This document shows, one piece after another, positions 7,923 to 14,235 of a DNA stretch of 64,000 nt. The stretch's first letter is position 1, and the number at the start of each line of letters is the position of its first letter. The stretch is from a virus, in IMG/VR virus record IMGVR_UViG_3300018424_000015, positions 1 through 64,000 of that record; one strand, given 5' to 3'. Made by a program: the position numbers and the translations under genes. The notes beneath the pieces are model-generated. The model worked only from the letters and a program-made list of their open reading frames with translations. It was not told the DNA's origin and searched no databases.

Positions 7923-8517
7923 CCTTATCGTACATCTCTTGAATAGTTCCGTCATTGTCTATTTCATGATCAAACTCAGTACCTACCCAAGCCCATTCTG
8001 AAGCATGGATTCCGAGTTGCTTCATAGCATTCATTGAAACATTAATACCAGCATTCGCTCTTTTAGCATCTTCGTACCAAGGAGGAAGATCACCTCTTTT
8101 AACCCAAATTATAGTGCCGCCGGCTTGTTTAATACTCTTAATTTCGTTAGGAAATCTACAGTCGGAGATTACAATGTTATCTTCGCTTTTTCGTAATTTG
8201 TTTTCTAAACTAGCAATCCAAATATCATCATGAAAGTTTTTACGTGCTACTTCTGTACCCCAATACTGCAATACCCATCTCGGTGTAAGTGTAGGCATAT
8301 GTAATCTATCTGCCCACCATTTGTCTACCTTTTCACGCCAAGCTCTTGCTTCTTTTGAACGTCCTTCTAATAGATCTCTATCCCAACCAAATACAGCCGC
8401 CACTGCATCTTTAAGAGTATTGGCATAGCTCTCTCGTCTAAACTCGTGGAAATTAACAAGATAGTCCGCAACTGTATCTTTGCCAGAACCGATAAATCCA
8501 CAAACACCGATAATCAT
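7885..8517 (-). CDS. gp1: Deoxynucleoside monophosphate kinase (T4 gp1 family)
   Basis: 210 residues. Walker A loop GFIGSGKDT at residues 7-15; the segment DAVAAVFGWDRDLLEGRSKEAR and TPRWVLQYWGTEVAR (about 77-91) match phage dNMP kinases; VISDCRFPNEI (about 116-126) is the second conserved block. The enzyme phosphorylates dGMP, dTMP and hydroxymethyl-dCMP in T4, supplying precursors for phage DNA. An AAGGAG ribosome site precedes the ATG, and a consensus sigma70 promoter lies just upstream, as expected of an early gene among late ones. Its 3' end overlaps the convergent HNH-like gene by 38 bases. Confidence 0.88.
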   Translation of the reverse strand: MIIGVCGFIGSGKDTVADYLVNFHEFRRESYANTLKDAVAAVFGWDRDLLEGRSKEARAWREKVDKWWADRLHMPTLTPRWVLQYWGTEVARKNFHDDIWIASLENKLRKSEDNIVISDCRFPNEIKSIKQAGGTIIWVKRGDLPPWYEDAKRANAGINVSMNAMKQLGIHASEWAWVGTEFDHEIDNDGTIQEMYDKVKNLLQDPLASK

Positions 8518-8544
8518 AATAAAACTCTCCTTAGTATGAGTATT

Positions 8545-8573
8545 ATTATAACTGCTTATTTGCTAAATGTCAA
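8545..8573 (-). promoter_or_regulatory. Consensus sigma70 (early) promoter for dNMP kinase
   Basis: On the minus strand TTGACA (8573-8568), 17 bases, then TATAAT (8550-8545): both hexamers and the spacing are ideal. It should be read by host RNA polymerase early after infection. The ATG at 8517 follows with an AAGGAG site. Confidence 0.9.
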
Positions 8574-8576
8574 GTG

Positions 8577-8915
8577 TTAATAATAAGGTTTTGGCTGACC
8601 AGCTTTGCCCGTATTGAGTTTACGAGCCAATACACTTGCTGTATTGATTGCTTTTGTACGCTGTTGACGTCTTGCTTGTGTAGGTGCTGTTCTAGCACGA
8701 GTACGCTTCATACGTTGTGCTTTAGCAACATCGTATTGCTGTACACATTTGGAAGGATGACTTACTTGTCTACCTGCTCTTGGTCCTGTTGAACAACGAA
8801 AACGCAGTTTGGTTTGTCCGCCACGCTGATTGTGTTTACCAACACCCCAAACCATTTTAGCGACTTCGGTGTACATTTGTTCATGTTCTTCTGTGATGAA
8901 ATCTGATGCTTTCAT
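8577..8915 (-). CDS. Basic candidate internal (capsid-packed) protein
   Basis: 112 residues from ATG 8915, chosen because it overlaps the gp13 stop as TAATG; an upstream in-frame ATG at 8930 lies inside gp13. The N-terminus MKASDFITEE resembles the T4 capsid-targeting peptide (MKxxxxFIxE), with I-T-E a possible gp21 cleavage site. The rest is strongly basic: an RFRC-STGPRAGR segment, a second Cys, then an Arg/Lys/Gln-rich helix (about 65-105). It resembles a conserved cyanophage family of unknown role. DNA condensation inside the head would fit, but is inference. Confidence 0.6.
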   Translation of the reverse strand: MKASDFITEEHEQMYTEVAKMVWGVGKHNQRGGQTKLRFRCSTGPRAGRQVSHPSKCVQQYDVAKAQRMKRTRARTAPTQARRQQRTKAINTASVLARKLNTGKAGQPKPYY

Positions 8916-9673
8916 TATCCAATAATCCAACTGTATCCTTGGCCGCCTGGAACTTGTGTTACCAATTCGGCTGTTAATCTATCAATATCTGCAAATCCTT
9001 CTTGTTTCATAGAAGCACCATTAAGAGCTGTGCCTCCTTGTGGACCTGCAATACTTGCAAACTTTTCTCTTGCTTGTCCTAACATAACTTTACAGTTTGC
9101 AAGAGTATAATCTCTAACCCACTGACTTGCATATACATCTTGTAAAATAACAAAGTCGGGTTTATTGTTGTAGCACCAAAGCAATACATTTTCATCTGCT
9201 CTCGGTCTCTGCATAATTGTTAATTTTTTGCTTTGCGGATGCCATGTAAAGTTGATAAATGAACCAAACATCTTTCCAACAAGTTCTTGATATTGTGCAA
9301 ACAATTCATATGTTGCTAGTCCGCCCATATTAGTGGAACTTAACAAATAGGTATTTGTGTAAGCGAGGTTAAATGGTTCAAACACTGTACCACCGGTTCC
9401 GCCGCCTGTGCGTGACCCTACAGATCTTCTATAAATCTGTCTAACTTGCTGTATTTCGTCTGGTAAGATATATTCGTTTTTGTCTACTTCTAATGCAAGA
9501 GTAATATAACTTTCTTCGACAGCATTGTCGGATCTTTGCTTAAAAACTCCAAGTGCTTTAGATAATGCAGTTTCGTAGTGTATAGGATCGAGCTCAACGT
9601 CGATCATGCCATCGCCGAGAAACGCTTTACAATAATCAAAAACTTTCTGTTTTTCTTGTTCAATTTGGCTCAT
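8915..9673 (-). CDS. gp13: Neck protein gp13
   Basis: 252 residues (T4 gp13 309). The N-terminal block FLGDGMIDVELDPIHYETALSKALGVFKQRS matches the gp13 opening (LGxPxINVELTPxQ). Y-I-L-P-D-E-I-Q-Q-V follows, and a C-terminal helix contains YASQWVRDYTLANCKVMLGQAREKF. gp13 and gp14 close the filled head and provide the tail attachment site. It starts at 9673, five bases after ATAAATA. The partner gp14 lies on the opposite strand, 44 bases away, an arrangement unlike T4's 13-14-15 operon. Confidence 0.8.
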   Translation of the reverse strand: MSQIEQEKQKVFDYCKAFLGDGMIDVELDPIHYETALSKALGVFKQRSDNAVEESYITLALEVDKNEYILPDEIQQVRQIYRRSVGSRTGGGTGGTVFEPFNLAYTNTYLLSSTNMGGLATYELFAQYQELVGKMFGSFINFTWHPQSKKLTIMQRPRADENVLLWCYNNKPDFVILQDVYASQWVRDYTLANCKVMLGQAREKFASIAGPQGGTALNGASMKQEGFADIDRLTAELVTQVPGGQGYSWIIG

Positions 9674-9678
9674 ATAAC

Positions 9679-9685
9679 TATTTAT
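9679..9685 (-). promoter_or_regulatory. Late promoter motif ATAAATA for gp13
   Basis: ATAAATA followed by GTTAT and the ATG at 9673 on the minus strand. Together with the plus-strand motif at 9703 it makes a divergent late promoter pair between gp13 and gp14. Confidence 0.6.
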
Positions 9686-9702
9686 GCCTTAAGCTAGAAA
9701 CG

Positions 9703-9713
9703 GTAAATAAGTA
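9703..9713 (+). promoter_or_regulatory. Late-like motif for gp14 operon
   Basis: GGTAAATAAGTA before the ATG at 9718 offers two overlapping readings: GTAAATA with eight bases to the ATG, or ATAAGTA with four. No Shine-Dalgarno sequence is visible, so the leader must be extremely short or absent. Confidence 0.45.
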
Positions 9714-9717
9714 TACT

Positions 9718-11037
9718 ATGCCAAGATTAAGTTTATATCGTCCAGAAAAGGGCAAAGATTACAGTTTCATTGACAAAACTATTTGGGAAATGTTCCAGGT
9801 GGGTGGTACTGATATCTACCTACACAAATACCTAGGGTCAGGTGCTGCAATACAGGGTGATACACCTAGTACACCTGCATATTCTACTTTAGATCCTACG
9901 AATATACAAGATATGCTATTTCTGGAAAACAGAGACAGAAAATATGACTCTGATGTCCATGTTATGCGTGGTGTTTACAATGTTCAAGATATAGATTTCA
10001 ATCTTAGTCAATTTGGTTTATTTCTACAAAACGATGTATTGTTTATTACCTTTCATATTAACGATACTATTGAGCGTTTAGGAAGAAGAATTATATCAGG
10101 CGATGTTATAGAATTGCCTCACTTAAAAGATTACAATGCAACAAACAATTTACAATTTGCTTTAAAAAGATTTTATGTTGTAGAAGATGTTAACAGAGCA
10201 GCAGAAGGTTTTTCAGTAACTTGGTATCCTCATTTATATCGTGCAAAATGTAAACCACTAGTTGATTCACAAGAATTCAAAGATATACTTGATCAAATTG
10301 CTAATCAAGAAGGTTTCAAAGGCGAGTTCAATCAAGGCAACACATACTATCCGGGAGATGTTGTTTCATATAACAATGAGAAGTACGAAGCAACTTGCGA
10401 GACAACAGATGCTCCTCCAGGAGAATGTTGGAAACTTGCTGACACACTTAAAGACATCATGTCTACATACGAAAAAGAAATGCAAATTACACAGGCAGTT
10501 CTTGATCAAGCAGAAGCCGATACACCTCAAAGTGGATATGATACAACTAAACTGTTTACGCTACAAAGAACAGAAGATGGCAAACCTGAATTAGTATCAG
10601 CAGATGATACTATTAATGATGCAGATATTGATACAATCACTGCTGATACGGTATATGCTAATGCTGAAGCTAATGGATATGCAGGTTACATACTAGGCGA
10701 CGGACTTCCACCTAATGGTGCTCCGTTTACACAAGGCATAGCGTTCCCATTGGGAGCATCAGAAGGGCAGTATCATCTTAGAACTGATTATAAACCAACA
10801 AGATTGTTTATCTATAGAAAAAATAGATGGGCTAAAGTAGAGGATGATGTGAGAACAAATATTACAAATCTAAGTGACAACGATGTTGCAGTAGGTGCTG
10901 ACTTCGCAGGAAAAGTTACTAGAGAAACACAAAAAACTTCGTTTATTAATAACAACAACGAACAGGTCATCGACGGACAAACTGTTAAAGAAAAACAAAG
11001 TCTATCTAAAGCACTTAGACCGGAGGCAGATAATTAA
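9718..11037 (+). CDS. gp14: Neck protein gp14 with carbohydrate-binding-like insert
   Basis: 439 residues, against 256 in T4. Residues 1-200 contain the gp14 pattern: an EMFQVGGTDIYLHKYLG segment, FGLFLQNDVLFITFHIND, RRIISGDVIELPHLKD and FALKRFYVVEDVNRA-x7-TWYPHLYR. An added module at about 203-240 (NTYYPGDVVSYNNEKYEAT ... ECWKLAD) has the Y-x-G-D-V-V-x-Y-x-x-x-x-Y-E pattern of carbohydrate-binding modules and of the giant fibres in this genome. The C-terminal end is charged. It is first gene of a plus-strand operon with gp15. Confidence 0.8.
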   Translation: MPRLSLYRPEKGKDYSFIDKTIWEMFQVGGTDIYLHKYLGSGAAIQGDTPSTPAYSTLDPTNIQDMLFLENRDRKYDSDVHVMRGVYNVQDIDFNLSQFGLFLQNDVLFITFHINDTIERLGRRIISGDVIELPHLKDYNATNNLQFALKRFYVVEDVNRAAEGFSVTWYPHLYRAKCKPLVDSQEFKDILDQIANQEGFKGEFNQGNTYYPGDVVSYNNEKYEATCETTDAPPGECWKLADTLKDIMSTYEKEMQITQAVLDQAEADTPQSGYDTTKLFTLQRTEDGKPELVSADDTINDADIDTITADTVYANAEANGYAGYILGDGLPPNGAPFTQGIAFPLGASEGQYHLRTDYKPTRLFIYRKNRWAKVEDDVRTNITNLSDNDVAVGADFAGKVTRETQKTSFINNNNEQVIDGQTVKEKQSLSKALRPEADN

Positions 11038-11216
11038 TGCGTATTGAAGAAATATTTGGTTTTACAACTAGTCGTCCAAAAAAAGTTTCGATAAAAAGAC
11101 GTCCACAAAAAGACGATGACGAACCTCTTGCAATTAAATTACAGCAAAGAAGAGCCGCTGCGGCAAAAGGTGATAAAACAGCGTTTACACACGATTTCAA
11201 AAAGGCAAGTAAGTAA
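11037..11216 (+). CDS. Small basic protein between gp14 and gp15
   Basis: 59 residues, starting at an ATG that overlaps the gp14 stop (TAATG) and ending in the same kind of overlap with gp15. The N-terminus MRIEEIFGFTTSRPKKVSIKRR is followed by an acidic patch (DDDEP) and a basic Arg/Ala/Lys helix. Codon overlap on both sides argues for a real gene. No family recognised; its place suggests a neck or tail-joining accessory. Confidence 0.65.
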   Translation: MRIEEIFGFTTSRPKKVSIKRRPQKDDDEPLAIKLQQRRAAAAKGDKTAFTHDFKKASK

Positions 11217-12679
11217 TGGATTTTTTCTACGACGGACAGCTTAGAAGATACGTAACACAGTTTATGAGAATATTCATAGGCTTTAAGTATCAAGCCGGTA
11301 ATGGTGATCAACAGACTATTCCTGTTATGTATGGTGATCTAACAAGACAGGTAGCAAATATTATCCGTGAAAATTCAGAAAACAAAATGCCTACAGTTCC
11401 AAGAATGGCTTGTTATATTACAGGCCTAACTATGGACACAACAAGATTAACTGATCCCACTTTTGTTAGTAAGGTAAACATACGTGAAAGAAAATATACA
11501 GTAGACGAAAGTGGAAATAGAACTTATACAGGTGCACCAGGTAAAAACGTAACAGTTGAAAGATTGATGCCAACACCATATAAGCTCACAGTAAGAGCTG
11601 ATTTATGGACATCTAATACAGATCAAAAATTACAAATACTAGAACAAATTATGGTGTTGTTTAATCCTGCCTTTGAAATACAAACAAATGACAACTATAT
11701 AGACTGGACTAGTTTGAGTGTTGTTTACCTAACAGGAACAAACTTTACATCTAGATCTATTCCAGCAGGAGCAGATTCAGATATTGATATTTGTAGTTTA
11801 GACTTTGAAATACCAGTATGGATTTCGCCTCCAGCTAAAGTTAAAAAATTAGGAATTGTAAGAAGTATTATTGCTAATATCTTTACTGAAGAAGGCAATG
11901 TAAAAGATCTTTCGCAATTAGTATTCAACAGTTCAAATCCAAATGCTGTTGCATACGTAAATGCAAGATATCCTGTGTTATTGTTCAAAGCAAATAATGG
12001 TCAAGATTATGATTATGAATTAACAATATTAGATCAAACTGCTGCTATACAATCATTAGGATTAGATGTTAAAGAATTTTCAGACGGTAAAAAACTTGAC
12101 TGGAACGGTGTAACAGCTATGCTTGGCGGATTTACAACAGGCACAAGTATGGTACATTTCAGACAACCTAACGGAAATGAAATTTCAGGAACGTGTGCAA
12201 TACACCCAACAGATCCTTTCATAATGTTAGTAAGTATGGACCAAGATTCATTACCTGCAAACACAGCAATAGCTTCATCGAATAGATCAGCAAGTAGTCT
12301 AACTACAATAGATGCTGTTATTGATCCTACTACATTTAATCCTATCGAAGCATGGGGAGGTTTAAGTAGTATTCCATTAGGAACTCGTTATCTATTACTA
12401 GAAGAAATTGGATACGAAGGAAATGTTGACGGAGCGGAAGCATGGAAGGGCAGTGATGGTTCTAGTCAAACATCTTATAAATTAAAACAAAACAGCATTG
12501 TTGAATGGGACGGATCTTCGTGGGAAACTGTAATGGATCCTGATACTTCTGTTTCGATCATCTACATAACCAATCTTAAAACTGGCATCCAATATAAATG
12601 GGATGGCATCCAATGGCTCAAATCATTCGAAGGAGAGTATGCCCCAGGTTTTTGGAGATTTGATCCAGAAGGCGCATAA
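11216..12679 (+). CDS. gp15: Tail sheath stabiliser gp15, C-terminally extended
   Basis: 487 residues (T4 272). The N-terminus FFYDGQLRRYVTQFMRIF matches gp15 (FYNSSFRRYATLMGDLF), followed by the I-P-V-M-Y-G-D motif, PTPYKLTVRADLWTSNTDQKLQILEQIM and LDFEIPVWISPPAKVKKL, all typical. gp15 forms the hexameric terminator of tube and sheath, where the tail meets gp13/gp14. Residues from about 270 are an extension. It ends in short W-rich modules (IVEWDGSSWETV, IQYKWDGIQWL) like those in the enlarged sheath and fibres. Confidence 0.85.
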   Translation: MDFFYDGQLRRYVTQFMRIFIGFKYQAGNGDQQTIPVMYGDLTRQVANIIRENSENKMPTVPRMACYITGLTMDTTRLTDPTFVSKVNIRERKYTVDESGNRTYTGAPGKNVTVERLMPTPYKLTVRADLWTSNTDQKLQILEQIMVLFNPAFEIQTNDNYIDWTSLSVVYLTGTNFTSRSIPAGADSDIDICSLDFEIPVWISPPAKVKKLGIVRSIIANIFTEEGNVKDLSQLVFNSSNPNAVAYVNARYPVLLFKANNGQDYDYELTILDQTAAIQSLGLDVKEFSDGKKLDWNGVTAMLGGFTTGTSMVHFRQPNGNEISGTCAIHPTDPFIMLVSMDQDSLPANTAIASSNRSASSLTTIDAVIDPTTFNPIEAWGGLSSIPLGTRYLLLEEIGYEGNVDGAEAWKGSDGSSQTSYKLKQNSIVEWDGSSWETVMDPDTSVSIIYITNLKTGIQYKWDGIQWLKSFEGEYAPGFWRFDPEGA

Positions 12680-12682
12680 GTA
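12676..12682 (+). promoter_or_regulatory. Variant late motif ATAAGTA
   Basis: ATAAGTA overlapping the gp15 stop codon, then GTTTT and the ATG at 12688, with the five-base spacing seen at other late starts. No Shine-Dalgarno sequence is present. Confidence 0.38.
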
Positions 12683-12687
12683 GTTTT

Positions 12688-13074
12688 ATGCAAAAACGTG
12701 CAGGTTTGTTATATCTATCAGCTGATACTCGACGAGTCCTTCTTATTTTAGAAAATGAGAAATGGACTGTTCCTACATTTGTCAGATCAGAAAATGTATT
12801 AGAAGATTCAAAAAATTTACAAGAATCTTTTGCAAAAGGTAAAATTCTTCCTATTGAATTATATCTATCCAAAGATCAAGGATTTGAATATAGCACCTAT
12901 ATTTGCTTAGTACACGAAGAATTTCTACCTACAGATGTTTATACATTTTGTTGGGCTACATTAGAATATCTACCCAAGAATATTCATGTAGGTTTAAAGA
13001 ACACATTAAATAATAATCTAATAAGAACAAAGATAGAAACAGTTTTGGAGTTAGAAAATGCATCGTTTACTTGA
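12688..13074 (+). CDS. Nudix-fold-like protein without a Nudix box
   Basis: 128 residues. The opening AGLLYLSADTRRVLLILENEKWTVPTF looks like the first strands of Nudix hydrolases, and the end (FEYSTYICLVHEEFLP, CWATLEYLPKNIHVGLKNTL) matches their C-terminal half. Between them the catalytic signature (G-x5-E-x7-R-E-x-x-E-E-x-G) is absent: residues about 31-57 are a charged linker with no REUxEE. It is therefore probably not a hydrolase, perhaps a binding or structural remnant. Last 17 bases overlap the next gene. Fold assignment is by eye and moderate. Confidence 0.5.
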   Translation: MQKRAGLLYLSADTRRVLLILENEKWTVPTFVRSENVLEDSKNLQESFAKGKILPIELYLSKDQGFEYSTYICLVHEEFLPTDVYTFCWATLEYLPKNIHVGLKNTLNNNLIRTKIETVLELENASFT

Positions 13075-13336
13075 TCAACCAAGAGTTAAAGAAGAACTTG
13101 CTAGTTTTAGAGAAAGAATCGAAAACGTTAAGAGCGAGTCGTTAAAACAAGAATGTGGATCTTTATTAACACAATTAGTCGGCGAGATTAAAAACCTCGA
13201 TATGTATCATGATCAACTATTTGTAAATCCACAAAAAAAATTATCAGGAATGTCTAACGACAGTAGAGAAAACGTTTCTATTTTACGTAGAAAATTAGAA
13301 AGTAAACTTAAAGATATTAAAAGAGCTAAACTATAA
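13058..13336 (+). CDS. Small helical protein, unknown
   Basis: 92 residues, almost wholly predicted helix, with charged heptad-like stretches (EELASFRERIENVKSESLKQE and a C-terminal RRKLESKLKDIKRAKL). It starts 17 bases before the end of the Nudix-like gene, so the two are probably translated together. Its last 6 bases overlap the convergent fibre gene. No family recognised. Confidence 0.6.
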   Translation: MHRLLDQPRVKEELASFRERIENVKSESLKQECGSLLTQLVGEIKNLDMYHDQLFVNPQKKLSGMSNDSRENVSILRRKLESKLKDIKRAKL

Positions 13337-14212
13337 AGTTTGGAAACTTTTTACAGTTATACTGCCAACCATTGCGGCATGACTTGAACATTGATATCTG
13401 TAACCGCCTGATATAGACTCAGGAACCTTCCAGTATAAAACACCACCATAAGCAGCATTAGCAGAAGCACCTGTTGTTACAGTACCATTATCTAATACAT
13501 GATACAAACCTTCATCATAGTTCGAACCTGCTGCTGTTTGTATCTGGAAAGGATGCGAAGCACTAACTCCAGATAAATCAAAGGCTATAGTTGTTCCTGA
13601 AATACAGTAAACTGTAGGATTGTCATTTGCTGCACCATATTGATCGAATCTATATGCTACTGTTCCATTTACACTAACGCTTAACATTGTAATTGCAGGT
13701 AGATAAACTTTGTCAATGGTTAAAGATGCATTGCCAGCATCTTGTAGTGTAGAAAAGTTTGCTGCGCCGCCGCTTTGTGTATTAGTGATTGTAACGGTAT
13801 CAGTTCCAGGAGTAGTTGTAATTTGTATTCCTGTTCCTGCTGCAAGAGTTAAAGTATCAGTTGCAGAATCAGCAGTAACATCAGTTTGTCCGCTTACCGC
13901 TATAGTAGAAAAAGCATTCTGATTTGCTTCGCCACCACCTGCACCTACAGAGCTAATTGTAACTGTATCTGTTGTTGCATCTGTAGTGAGTGTTACATTA
14001 GAACCAGCAACTAATGTTAATGTGCCAGTTGGACTATCTGCAACTACATTGTCTTGTGTTGCTACAGCAATTACTCCAAAACTACTAGCTTGTCCAGCAC
14101 CTCCGCTGGTAAGAACGTTCCACACTCCGGCAGTGGCATCATATTGCCATGTGGTTCCGCTCTGTGAAAACTGTTGTCCGTTTGTTGGACTGTCTGGATA
14201 ATTAATTGCCAT
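13331..14212 (-). CDS. Fibre-like virion protein with cupredoxin-like C-terminus
   Basis: 293 residues. Residues 1-35 carry the fibre-type opening (YPDSPTNGQQFSQSGTTWQYD ... GVWNVL). Residues about 40-150 contain Ser/Thr/Asp-rich repeats (TDTLTLAAGTGIQIT, TDTVTI) typical of trimeric fibres. The last 90 residues form a cupredoxin-like beta domain with H220 (in SHPFQI), C275, H278 and M281 (C-S-S-H-A-A-M), the His-Cys-His-Met set and C-x2-H-x2-M spacing of type 1 copper proteins. Copper binding is inference; the residues are visible. An SD sequence and CTAAATA motif precede the ATG. Confidence 0.65.
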   Translation of the reverse strand: MAINYPDSPTNGQQFSQSGTTWQYDATAGVWNVLTSGGAGQASSFGVIAVATQDNVVADSPTGTLTLVAGSNVTLTTDATTDTVTISSVGAGGGEANQNAFSTIAVSGQTDVTADSATDTLTLAAGTGIQITTTPGTDTVTITNTQSGGAANFSTLQDAGNASLTIDKVYLPAITMLSVSVNGTVAYRFDQYGAANDNPTVYCISGTTIAFDLSGVSASHPFQIQTAAGSNYDEGLYHVLDNGTVTTGASANAAYGGVLYWKVPESISGGYRYQCSSHAAMVGSITVKSFQTL

Positions 14213-14228
14213 TTATGTACCTCAGTAG

Positions 14229-14235
14229 TATTTAG
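14229..14235 (-). promoter_or_regulatory. Late promoter motif CTAAATA
   Basis: CTAAATA 16 bases before the ATG at 14212, with a GAGGT ribosome site between them. It overlaps the C-terminal codons of the protease gene upstream. Confidence 0.5.
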
